This document shows, piece by piece, positions 15,896 to 23,322 of a DNA stretch of 26,266 nt (position 1 is its first letter; every line of letters begins with the position of its first letter). A program made the position numbers and the translations under genes. This DNA is from Chloroflexota bacterium (GTDB lineage Bacteria > Chloroflexota > Dehalococcoidia > SAR202 > GCA-002694895). Location of the stretch: assembly GCA_002715665.1 (NCBI GenBank), contig PAZO01000008.1:1-26266 (forward strand). Reading direction: 5' to 3'. The notes beneath the pieces were generated by a model, which was given only the letters and a program-made list of their open reading frames with translations, had not been told where the DNA came from and did not search any database.

Positions 15896-16930
15896 ATGAA
15901 AAATAATAACAAACCTATTATTGCAATTACTATGGGTGATCCATGTGGAATTGGACCTGAAATTATATCTAAATCATTAAATGAATTAATACATGAATAT
16001 AACTTTCAACCATTGATACTTGGTAACTTAGAAGCGCTTGAATTTGCACAAAATATTATCAAAACTCATTTAAAATATTTAAAAATAGATTCCATTTCTA
16101 GACTTAAAAATATAAATGATGAAGTAATTCCTGTAATGGATAATTCGAATTTAGATTTCAGACAAATTTCTCCAGGTAAAATTTATAAAGAAGCCGGTTC
16201 GGCATCAATCGAATGGATTCATCACTCTGGAGAACTAGCAATGGAAAAGTCAATTCAAGCTATAGTTTCATCGCCAATAAATAAAGAAGCTTGTAGATTA
16301 ACAGGAAATAAATTAATAGGACATATGGAATTATTTCAGAATCAAACAAAATCGGAAAAAGTATCTACTATGCTCATGACACCTGGATTAAGAGTTGTCC
16401 ATTTAACAACCCATAAATCCCTAAAAGAAGCTTGTGAATTAGTAACATTTAAAAATGTTTACAACTCTATAGAGCTAATTGATTACGAATTTAAAAAATT
16501 AGGTTTTAAACATCCAAAAATTGGAGTTTCAGCATTAAATCCTCATGGGTCTGATGGTGGACTAATTGGTTCTGAAGAAAAAGAACAAATCTTACCTGCT
16601 GTTGAAAAAGCGCAATCAGAAGGAATTAATGTTTTTGGACCAATACCAGCTGACACAGTTTTTAATCAAGCAATTGACGGATATTACGACGTAGTGCTAG
16701 CTCAATATCATGACCAGGGACATATTCCTATAAAGGTTCATAATTGGGAACAAAGTGTAAGTTTAAATCTTGGACTGCCGTTTATTAGAGCATCGGTCGA
16801 TCATGGAACTGCTTTTGATATTTCAGGAAAAGGGATAGCGGACCACACTAGCCTTAAAGAATCTATAAAATTAGCCATACATGTAGCTCAAAACAAATCA
16901 TTACCTAAATTTAATCAACAAGAAAAATGA
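15896..16930 (+). CDS. pdxA: 4-hydroxythreonine-4-phosphate dehydrogenase (PdxA family)
   Basis: The 344-residue product opens with IIAITMGDPCGIGPEII (residues 8-24), the PdxA signature, and has LIGHMELF, VVHLTTHKSLKEA and AQYHDQGHIPIKV, which supply the three metal-binding histidines. It oxidises 4-hydroxythreonine 4-phosphate in the DXP-dependent pyridoxal phosphate pathway. PdxA2-type enzymes acting on threonate phosphates are similar and cannot be excluded; no other pdx gene is nearby. The ATG lies 18 bases after the nrdJ stop. A two-codon ATG at 15891 just upstream is out of frame. The stop overlaps the proC start by four bases. Confidence 0.92.
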   Translation: MKNNNKPIIAITMGDPCGIGPEIISKSLNELIHEYNFQPLILGNLEALEFAQNIIKTHLKYLKIDSISRLKNINDEVIPVMDNSNLDFRQISPGKIYKEAGSASIEWIHHSGELAMEKSIQAIVSSPINKEACRLTGNKLIGHMELFQNQTKSEKVSTMLMTPGLRVVHLTTHKSLKEACELVTFKNVYNSIELIDYEFKKLGFKHPKIGVSALNPHGSDGGLIGSEEKEQILPAVEKAQSEGINVFGPIPADTVFNQAIDGYYDVVLAQYHDQGHIPIKVHNWEQSVSLNLGLPFIRASVDHGTAFDISGKGIADHTSLKESIKLAIHVAQNKSLPKFNQQEK

Positions 16931-17727
16931 AAATTGGATTTATAGGCTCAGGAAAAATGGCTGAAGCAATAATTGGTGGAATATTGGATTCACAAATTTT
17001 AGGTCCAAAAGATATACTTTGCTCAGATATAAGTAAAGAAAGAATATTATACTTAAACAAAAAATATAATATTTCGACTTTTACACAGAATACCCAGATA
17101 ATTAAAAATGCTAATTTGATTTTCTTATGTGTTAAGCCTCAAGATATTAACCAACTGAAAGATGATTTACATAATAAACTTAATTCAAATCAAACACTTA
17201 TTTCTATTCTTGCTGGTATCCAAATAAAAAAATTACATTCAATTAGTAATCATGATTCTATAATAAGAGTTATGCCCAATACTCCTTCTCAGATCAAAAA
17301 AGGCGTTTCAGTATGGACTAGTACAAAGCAAACAAATAAAAACCATATTAACGAAACAAAAATGATATTAGGCTCAATTGGCAATGAATATAAAGTAGAT
17401 GATGAAAAGATTATTGAAATGGCAACAGCGTTATCAGCAAGTGGTCCTGCCTATCTTTTTTATTTTGTTGAATCTTTAATTCAAAGTGGTAAGGAAATTG
17501 GGTTAACAGACGAGTTGTCTTATAACCTAACAATAAAAATGCTTAAAGGCAGTTTAGAATTATTAGAATCATCAACAGACCAAGTTGAGCAACTAAGAAA
17601 GAATGTAACATCTCCTGGAGGGACTACTGAAGCTGCAATTAATGTTTTCGATCAACAAAATCTTAAAAAAACAATAATTACAGCAATAAATGCGGCCCAT
17701 AATAGAGGACTAGAATTAGGTGAGTAA
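16927..17727 (+). CDS. proC: Pyrroline-5-carboxylate reductase
   Basis: The 266-residue product has the Rossmann motif KIGFIGSGKMAEAIIGG at its N-terminus, the NADP-site segment FLCVKPQD, IRVMPNTPSQIKKG, SASGPAYLFYFVESL and the C-terminal VTSPGGTTEAAINVF, all ProC hallmarks. It catalyses the last step of proline synthesis. Length is normal. Its ATG overlaps the pdxA stop and it is followed three bases later by yggT, a neighbour often seen beside proC. Confidence 0.97.
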   Translation: MKIGFIGSGKMAEAIIGGILDSQILGPKDILCSDISKERILYLNKKYNISTFTQNTQIIKNANLIFLCVKPQDINQLKDDLHNKLNSNQTLISILAGIQIKKLHSISNHDSIIRVMPNTPSQIKKGVSVWTSTKQTNKNHINETKMILGSIGNEYKVDDEKIIEMATALSASGPAYLFYFVESLIQSGKEIGLTDELSYNLTIKMLKGSLELLESSTDQVEQLRKNVTSPGGTTEAAINVFDQQNLKKTIITAINAAHNRGLELGE

Positions 17728-17730
17728 ATA

Positions 17731-17994
17731 ATGAATGTATTTAGCTTTATAATTCTAGTCATCAATATATTTGCTGAATTATTTTTTCTGGCCTTGATAA
17801 TTAGAATTATATTATCTTGGATTAATGTTAGTCCGTATAATCCAATATCAAAAATAACCTACCAAATAACAGAGCCATTATTAGGAAAAATAAGACAATA
17901 TATCAAACCTTTAGGAATGTTTGATTTCTCTCCTATGATAGCGATAATCATTCTTGAAGTAATTCAAAGAGTTGCGTCAAGTTTATTAAAATAA
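17731..17994 (+). CDS. YggT-family membrane protein
   Basis: The 87-residue product has two hydrophobic segments, about 3-27 (FSFIILVINIFAELFFLALI) and about 66-85. Between them lies the YggT motif: RIILSWINVSPYNPI followed by ITEPLLGKIRQYI. YggT proteins are small integral membrane proteins of poorly known function that commonly sit next to proC. It starts three bases after the proC stop. An 86-base gap follows, in which I see no clear terminator. Confidence 0.92.
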   Translation: MNVFSFIILVINIFAELFFLALIIRIILSWINVSPYNPISKITYQITEPLLGKIRQYIKPLGMFDFSPMIAIIILEVIQRVASSLLK

Positions 17995-18080
17995 TTTTAA
18001 AATCACATAATTCATTTATAAAGACAAACTATTATTTTTTTAGTATCATATAAATAATTATTTAATATATATATAAAATT

Positions 18081-18563
18081 ATGACAACAGAATCAATAAT
18101 CACTCTTACTCCAAAAGCTATTACGAAGGTAGAAGATATACTTTCTAAGGAAAAATCTGAAACTGCCATGCTTAGGGTCGTTGCTATGCCTTCTCCTGGA
18201 GGTAGTATCCAATATATGTTCGCTATCGAGGACAATCCTGCTGAAAATGACAAAATATTTGAATTTGAAAATGTAAAAGTACTTATAGACGAAAACAGTA
18301 TAGACATGATTCAAGGTTCTGAAATTGATTATATCGATTCAATCATGAGAAGTGGATTTGTTATAAGTAATCCAAATCTAGCAGGTGGTTGTGCCTGTGG
18401 CGGTGGCGGCGGTGGTGGCTGCGGTGGCGGTGGCGGTGGCTGCGGCGGTGGTGGCTGCGGTGGCGGTGGTGGTGGTTGCGCTTGCGGAGCGAACGAAACT
18501 CCAGAAAACACACAAAACAGTGGCTGCGGTGGTGGTGGTGGTGGCTGCGGTTGTGGTAATTAA
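18081..18563 (+). CDS. A-type Fe-S carrier homologue (IscA/HesB-like) with a Gly/Cys-rich tail
   Basis: Residues 1-106 align by eye with the IscA/ErpA/HesB fold: ITLTPKAITKVEDIL, LRVVAMPSPGGSIQYMFAI, a central strand with FENVKVLIDENSIDMIQGSEIDY, and SNPNLAGGCACG. A-type carriers normally have three ligand cysteines, one in GGCxG and two in the terminal CGCG. Here the first is Ser42 (GGSIQY), while the CxC (Cys104, Cys106) remains. Instead of ending there, the protein continues to residue 160 with runs of four to seven glycines punctuated by cysteine, giving ten cysteines in all (104, 106, 114, 121, 126, 133, 135, 149, 156, 158). The tail is split by ANETPENTQNSG. Its function is unknown; metal or cluster binding is the obvious guess. 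No close sequence relative comes to mind. Confidence 0.8.
   Translation: MTTESIITLTPKAITKVEDILSKEKSETAMLRVVAMPSPGGSIQYMFAIEDNPAENDKIFEFENVKVLIDENSIDMIQGSEIDYIDSIMRSGFVISNPNLAGGCACGGGGGGGCGGGGGGCGGGGCGGGGGGCACGANETPENTQNSGCGGGGGGCGCGN
18385..18560 (+). repeat. GC-rich GGY/TGC low-complexity tract
   Basis: Two blocks (about 18385-18487 and 18520-18560) consist almost only of GGT, GGC, TGC and TGT codons, in strong contrast to the AT-rich surroundings. Copies of the unit gly(n)-cys are irregular in length. The unit is a multiple of three, so replication slippage would alter the length of the Cys-rich protein tail without frameshifts. Codon choice alternates between GGT and GGC, so it is not a simple trinucleotide repeat. 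Confidence 0.9.
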
Positions 18564-18584
18564 TTATTACACTGTTTTATAACA

Positions 18585-19586
18585 ATGTCTGTTTTATCAT
18601 TTATTTTAAGTTCTAATGAAAGCCTTGAGCTAGCTATTGAAATAAAAAATAAAAATAAAAATTTAGATATCCAATGTTTTTCTCTAGAACAAAAACTAGA
18701 TAAACAAATAAAAGAATCTAATGTATTTAATAAAATTCATAAAAATCTCAAAGATTTCCATTCCCATGAGATAGTATTTGTAGATTCTTTGGTAAAATTC
18801 AGAGAAGGAATATTAAATCAAATCATTGACAATTCAACTAAAGATAAATTAATAGTTGATCTAAGCCCTGCTAAAAATGATGCAATTAATTGGGCAAATT
18901 CCTCTATAAATAATGAAAAAATCAATTATGTATCAGCCTACCCAATTATCAACCTTAATTACAAATTATCAAAAGTTGACAGTATGTTTACGGAACAACA
19001 ATTTTTGCTAATGCCATCTAAAAATGTTAATGAAAGATTTTTCAATATTTTAATACAAATAATAGAAAGTATTGAAATGGAACCGTATTTTATGGAACCC
19101 GTTGAATTTGACAGTTATTATGGCGCAACTAATGTAATCCCAAAATTAATTTCATACTCAATAATAAAATACGCAGAAGAATCTAGTTCTTGGGGAGAAA
19201 TGTCCAAGTTGGCAAAAAATGAATTTAACTACTCAACAATTGGAAGTTTAACGGACCCTGAAGAATTATTTGAAATAATAAAAAGAACAAATGATTTAAG
19301 CACTCATTGGTTTAATCAAATCAACAAAGAAATCTCAAGTCTTAACAACTCGTTTGAAAATAAGGGAAAATCACTTTTAGATTATTTAATCAAAGGTTGG
19401 GAAAGTCGTATGAGATGGGAATTAGGTGTTACAGGAAATAATGATGGTTCTGCGCCTTCATCAAATATATTGTCATCTGGTCAAACAATGGCTGGATTTT
19501 TAGTATCTGAAGGTTTGATACAAAAAAGAATAGACATGGAAAAATCCAAATCAAAAGATTTGTGGAAATATAAAAGAACAAAATAA
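18585..19586 (+). CDS. Degenerate prephenate dehydrogenase (TyrA)-like protein
   Basis: The 333-residue product matches TyrA family architecture only in outline. LIVDLSPAKNDAINWA (89-104) resembles the D-x-x-S-x-K segment of the TyrA Rossmann domain, YVSAYPII (115-122) lies where GGHPMAG is expected, and the all-helical C-terminal half (about 170-260) resembles TyrA dimerisation helices, with DPEELFEIIKRTNDLSTHWF matching the family's W-x-D-I-x-x-x-N block. The N-terminus lacks a GxGxxG motif. The two histidines expected in HPxxG and SHLPH are replaced (AYP; TNVIPK). It precedes aroA by one base, fitting an aromatic amino acid role. It could be a true but very divergent dehydrogenase or a catalytically dead relative. 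I consider family membership likely but not certain. Confidence 0.6.
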   Translation: MSVLSFILSSNESLELAIEIKNKNKNLDIQCFSLEQKLDKQIKESNVFNKIHKNLKDFHSHEIVFVDSLVKFREGILNQIIDNSTKDKLIVDLSPAKNDAINWANSSINNEKINYVSAYPIINLNYKLSKVDSMFTEQQFLLMPSKNVNERFFNILIQIIESIEMEPYFMEPVEFDSYYGATNVIPKLISYSIIKYAEESSSWGEMSKLAKNEFNYSTIGSLTDPEELFEIIKRTNDLSTHWFNQINKEISSLNNSFENKGKSLLDYLIKGWESRMRWELGVTGNNDGSAPSSNILSSGQTMAGFLVSEGLIQKRIDMEKSKSKDLWKYKRTK

Positions 19587-19587
19587 A

Positions 19588-20901
19588 TTGATAAAAAAAG
19601 TAACCAAATCAAAAAAAATAAATTCTAAAATTAGAATTGCAGGAGACAAGTCAATTTCCCATAGAGCTGCAATATTAAATGCAATGGCTCATGGAACAGC
19701 AGAAGTGACAAATTTCTGTGTGGGAGATGATCAAGAATCTGTAATTAGGACTCTCAGAAGTTTAGGTACCAAAATCATACATAAAGTTAATCATATTGAT
19801 GATTACCAAACACACTCATTTACCATTCATGGCAATGGCTCAAAAGGTTTTACTAATCCCGCTGAACCTTTAGACTGCGGAAACAGCGGAACATGTATGA
19901 GGCTATTAAGTGGAGTGGTAGCTGGTCAAAATTTCAAATCGATTTTAATTGGAGATAATTCCCTGAGCAACAGACCAATGAATCGAATTGCAAAACCTTT
20001 AATTCAAATGGGTGCAAAAATAAATTCTATAAATTCGGGGAGTATAGACAACATTACTGCTCCTTTTGAAATTAATGGCGGGGATCTTAATGCTATTAAA
20101 TACATAAGCCCGGTTTCAAGTGCTCAGGTTAAATCTTGTGTACTATTAGCAGGAATACAAGCATCAGGCAAAACAACTTTTGAAGAACCTTTTAAAAGTA
20201 GAGATCATACTGAAAGAATGTTAAGTGCTATGGGAGCAAAAATCAAAATCAACAAAAATGTTGTTACTGTAGAAAAATCTAAATTAACTTCTCAAAACAT
20301 ATTAATCCCAAGTGATATTAGTTCTGCAGCATTTTGGATGGTTTTAGGGTCATGCCATGATAATGCTGAAATTTATCTTCCTAATATTGGATTAAATCCT
20401 AATAGAACTGGAATCTTAGAAGTATTGATTGAAATGGGAGCAAACATAACAATAGAAAATAGAAAAGAGGATATGGGTGAACCTAGAGGAGATCTTTTAA
20501 TTAAATCAAGTAAATTAAAAGGTATAACGATTGACAAGAATATTATCCCTAAAATTATTGATGAAATTCCAATACTATCATTAGCAGCTTGTTTTGCTAA
20601 TTCTGAGACAGTAATAAAAGATGCTGAAGAACTAAGAATAAAAGAATCTGACAGAATAAAGGCGACAGTTGATGGACTTTATAAATTAGGAGCTGATATA
20701 AAAGAAACTAAAGATGGAATGATAATTATACCTGGTAACAAATTAACAGGTAATAAAGTAAAAAGTTATGGAGATCATAGAATTGCTATGATGCTAGGGA
20801 TTGCAGGGTTATTGTCTGAAGGAACAACAGTAATTGAAGGCGCTGAACATGCAAGTGTATCGTATCCAAATTTTTGGGATGAAATAGATAAAAACAATTA
20901 A
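19588..20901 (+). CDS. aroA: 3-phosphoshikimate 1-carboxyvinyltransferase (EPSP synthase)
   Basis: The 437-residue product contains IRIAGDKSISHRAAIL (16-31), the substrate-binding LDCGNSGTCMRLLSG, DNSLSNRPMNRIAKPL, the SRDHTERML motif, and KIIDEIPILSLAACF followed by ELRIKESDRIKAT, all typical of AroA. The RDHTE and NRPM features place it with class II (Gram-positive/CP4-like) enzymes. It joins shikimate 3-phosphate and PEP in the shikimate pathway. The start is TTG at 19588, one base after the TyrA-like stop; no ATG upstream of the conserved first strand is in frame. aroA is often followed by cmk; here a guanylate kinase gene follows one base downstream. Confidence 0.96.
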   Translation: MIKKVTKSKKINSKIRIAGDKSISHRAAILNAMAHGTAEVTNFCVGDDQESVIRTLRSLGTKIIHKVNHIDDYQTHSFTIHGNGSKGFTNPAEPLDCGNSGTCMRLLSGVVAGQNFKSILIGDNSLSNRPMNRIAKPLIQMGAKINSINSGSIDNITAPFEINGGDLNAIKYISPVSSAQVKSCVLLAGIQASGKTTFEEPFKSRDHTERMLSAMGAKIKINKNVVTVEKSKLTSQNILIPSDISSAAFWMVLGSCHDNAEIYLPNIGLNPNRTGILEVLIEMGANITIENRKEDMGEPRGDLLIKSSKLKGITIDKNIIPKIIDEIPILSLAACFANSETVIKDAEELRIKESDRIKATVDGLYKLGADIKETKDGMIIIPGNKLTGNKVKSYGDHRIAMMLGIAGLLSEGTTVIEGAEHASVSYPNFWDEIDKNN

Positions 20902-20902
20902 A

Positions 20903-21463
20903 ATGATTAAATATGAAAACATTTATATTATATCCGGACCTTCTGGTGTTGGAAAAGATTCTGTAATTAAAAAATTGAGTGAAAAATTCCATAACATAAA
21001 TACAATCACAACAGTTACCACAAGAAAAATTCGTGAAAATGAAAAAAACAATGTTGATTATATTTTTGTATCAGAAAAACAATTTAAAACATTAATCAGT
21101 GAAAATAAATTAATAGAATGGTCAAAAGTTTATGGCAATTTTTATGGTGTTCCTAAAAATCAAATTGAAGAAAGTTTGCAAAAAGATATAAAAGTAATTA
21201 TAAAAACCGATATACAAGGCGTAGAAAAATTAAAAACAAAATTAAAAAATGCAGTCACAATTTTTATAATGCCTCCAAATATTGATATATTACTTAAAAG
21301 GCTAAAATCACGAAAAACAGATAGTTCCTTAGAAATTAAAAAAAGAACTAATAAAGCTCAAGAAGAAATGAACGAGCATAAAAAATTTGATTACACAATA
21401 ATTAATCATGAAGGGGAGTTAGAAAGCACATTATCTTCTTTGGCAAAAATTCTTGAACTATAA
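20903..21463 (+). CDS. gmk: Guanylate kinase
   Basis: The 186-residue product has the P-loop ISGPSGVGKDS (10-20), the GMP-binding region TTRKIRENEKNNVDYIFVSE with WSKVYGNFYGVPK, the segment IIKTDIQGVEKLK, and IFIMPPNIDILLKRLKSR in the lid. It phosphorylates GMP to GDP. The GMP-loop sequence is RKIRENE where SRxPRxGE is usual, a mild divergence. It is shorter than the roughly 207-residue E. coli enzyme but complete. It abuts the convergent oxidoreductase gene end to end: the last base of its stop is directly followed by the last base of the other stop, with no room for a separate terminator. Confidence 0.95.
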   Translation: MIKYENIYIISGPSGVGKDSVIKKLSEKFHNINTITTVTTRKIRENEKNNVDYIFVSEKQFKTLISENKLIEWSKVYGNFYGVPKNQIEESLQKDIKVIIKTDIQGVEKLKTKLKNAVTIFIMPPNIDILLKRLKSRKTDSSLEIKKRTNKAQEEMNEHKKFDYTIINHEGELESTLSSLAKILEL

Positions 21464-22510
21464 TCAAGCTTTAATTTGCTGTATAAGGTTTTTTGTATTA
21501 TCAATCCCGTATTCATATATTACTTCAACTGGAAGTGTTAAATAATTTGAATAATTATATTTATTTTTAATCTTTTTTGGGGCGTCATGGATATTGGTAA
21601 TTAACAAAAATTCATCTAACATATCATCACTTATTAACGATGGCATTTTTTCCCATTTCCCATCTACTGAATATCTATAAAGCTTGTCAGCAATTTCTTC
21701 CCATCCATGAATTTCCATTACTTTTCGATAACTTTTTGTTGAAGCATAAAAAGCCACTTGTGAACGAATTTGTTCAACTTTTTTTTGAATATTATTATCG
21801 TCATCACTTACTATTAGAAACCCACCAGATGTAATTATAAATTCATCTTTTAATTTCTTATAATTTTTACCTTTATGTATTTCAGGTAATAATGTTTTTT
21901 GAACATATTTTTTTGTAGTAAATCCATGAAGAATAATTCCACTACTAAATTCTCCTGATAATTCTGACATTTTTTTGTTGACTGCAGCTAATATAATTTT
22001 AGGAAATTTTGTATTTATTGGCCCAGGATTAAAAAAAGGTGTCATTAAATCTATATTGTAATAATCTCCCTTATAGTTTAATGGTGAATCATTTTGCCAA
22101 TTATTCCAAATTTGATCAATACACTCTAAATATTCCCTCATTCGATCAATTGGTGGGTGCCATTCACCTGAAAATCTTCTAACAATGTGTCCCCTAACTT
22201 GGCTTCCTAATCCCAAAACAAACCTTCCATTTGAAATTCTTTGCAAATCCCAAGAGATATAAGCTAAATCCATAGGACTTCTAACAAATGCCAAAGCTAT
22301 AGATGTGATTAATTCAGGTTTGTTACTAGATTCAGAACTAATTGATAAAGGGACAAAAGGGTTTGATTTGGTTTCGTTTGAAGTAAAGAAATCAAAACCT
22401 ATTGATTCAAACAATTTACTTCGAGAACTAATATATGAAGGTAATAAAATATCATTTGATTGATTTAGATCAAAAATTCTACTATCTGAAATGTTAATTC
22501 CTATTTTCAT
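21464..22510 (-). CDS. Luciferase-like monooxygenase (LLM) family flavin/F420-dependent oxidoreductase
   Basis: The 348-residue product begins MKIGINISD and shows the LLM TIM-barrel pattern: LFESIGFDFFTSNE, ELITSIALAFVRS, the diagnostic ISNGRFVLGLGSQVRGHI followed by RRFSGEWHPPIDRMREYLE and IDQIWNNW, then FPKIILAAVNKKMSELSGE. The GSQ-x-x-x-HIxRRFS pattern resembles, from memory, the MSMEG_2256 family of predicted F420-dependent enzymes. Substrate and cofactor are unknown. I chose the ATG at 22510. An upstream in-frame ATG at 22627 would add a hydrophobic N-terminus overlapping the divergent gene by 67 bases and is not supported. A TATAAT at 22550-22545 on this strand may be its -10 element. 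It lies alone on the minus strand. Confidence 0.87.
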   Translation of the reverse strand: MKIGINISDSRIFDLNQSNDILLPSYISSRSKLFESIGFDFFTSNETKSNPFVPLSISSESSNKPELITSIALAFVRSPMDLAYISWDLQRISNGRFVLGLGSQVRGHIVRRFSGEWHPPIDRMREYLECIDQIWNNWQNDSPLNYKGDYYNIDLMTPFFNPGPINTKFPKIILAAVNKKMSELSGEFSSGIILHGFTTKKYVQKTLLPEIHKGKNYKKLKDEFIITSGGFLIVSDDDNNIQKKVEQIRSQVAFYASTKSYRKVMEIHGWEEIADKLYRYSVDGKWEKMPSLISDDMLDEFLLITNIHDAPKKIKNKYNYSNYLTLPVEVIYEYGIDNTKNLIQQIKA

Positions 22511-22560
22511 TTTATCAATTATGTATGTTAAACAACCCAAATGTATTATAAGATTATCAA

Positions 22561-23319
22561 ATGAAATATAAATACATAAAAACTTCAATAAACAATCAAA
22601 TTTTAGAAGTTTCAATAAATCGACCAAAGCAAATGAATGCGATCAATCCTCAAGTTAGCTATGAATTGAAAGATATATTTGAACATTACAAAAAATCAAA
22701 TAAATTGAAAATAGCTATATTATCAGGCGAGGGTGGCTTAGCTTTTTCCGCTGGAAATGATCTTAAACATACTAAATCAGAAAGCGATCCAGTTGCTCCT
22801 TTTGGTGGTATTACATCAAGCTACATATGTTACAAACCAATTATTGCTGCCATAGAAGGTTACGCACTTGGAGGTGGACTGGAAATAGCTTTATCGTGCG
22901 ATATTTTAATTGCATCTAAAAATTCAACTTTTGGATTTCCCGAACCTAAAGTAGGTCTTTTTGCAGGAGCAGGAGGAGCGGCTAAGCTAGCAAAATTAAT
23001 TTCCCAAAAACAAGCTCTCTATTTACTATTAACTAGTGAACTGATTTCTGCTGACGTTGCTAAAGATATTGGATTAATATCAAAAGTAGTAAAATCAGGT
23101 GAAGCATTAAATACTGCAAGAAAAACAGCAAAAACTATCTTAGAAAATTCTTATTTAGCTATTTCAGCAACTAAACAAATTATATTAAATGAATATAAAG
23201 TCGATTTTGACCCAAATGAAATAGAAAAATATTCTGAGGTACAAAAATTAAGAGAAAGTGATCATTTCGAAATTGGTAAAACAGCTTTTGCAAACAAACA
23301 AAAACCCGAATGGAGTTGA
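22561..23319 (+). CDS. Enoyl-CoA hydratase/isomerase family (crotonase) protein
   Basis: The 252-residue product has the crotonase fold: INRPKQMNAINPQ, the oxyanion-hole segment AFSAGNDLKH (61-70), GYALGGGLEIALSCDI (100-115) and FGFPEPKVGLFAGAGG. Both acidic residues used for hydration are in place (Glu108 and Glu128). That favours a hydratase over an isomerase, but the substrate cannot be told. It may work in fatty-acid or branched-chain degradation. It is divergent from the LLM oxidoreductase, with 50 bases between the start codons, and is followed three bases after its stop by the aminopeptidase gene. No clear Shine-Dalgarno sequence precedes the ATG. Confidence 0.9.
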   Translation: MKYKYIKTSINNQILEVSINRPKQMNAINPQVSYELKDIFEHYKKSNKLKIAILSGEGGLAFSAGNDLKHTKSESDPVAPFGGITSSYICYKPIIAAIEGYALGGGLEIALSCDILIASKNSTFGFPEPKVGLFAGAGGAAKLAKLISQKQALYLLLTSELISADVAKDIGLISKVVKSGEALNTARKTAKTILENSYLAISATKQIILNEYKVDFDPNEIEKYSEVQKLRESDHFEIGKTAFANKQKPEWS

Positions 23320-23322
23320 TAA

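Noticed and set aside
17995..18080. Possible terminator or promoter between yggT and the IscA-like gene
   Set aside because: A T run exists near 18033-18041 but no stem precedes it, and no paired -35/-10 elements stand out from the AT-rich background.
18329..18582. Open frames rich in Pro/Gln or Val/Ala overlapping the Gly/Cys tail on both strands
   Set aside because: They are shadows of the GGY/TGC repeat in other frames; the IscA-like N-terminus fixes the correct frame.
18585..19586. Bifunctional phosphoglucose/phosphomannose isomerase or other SIS-domain protein
   Set aside because: No SIS-type Ser/Thr phosphate loops were seen, and the C-terminal half matches TyrA helices better, with aroA next door.
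20903..21463. Cytidylate kinase, the usual neighbour downstream of aroA
   Set aside because: The P-loop SGPSGVGK, the GMP-binding region ending YGVPK and the DIQGVEKLK segment are those of guanylate kinase.
22511..22627. N-terminal extension of the LLM oxidoreductase from an ATG at 22627
   Set aside because: The extra 39 residues do not resemble the family and overlap the start of the divergent crotonase-family gene; MKIGINIS at 22510 is the usual first strand.
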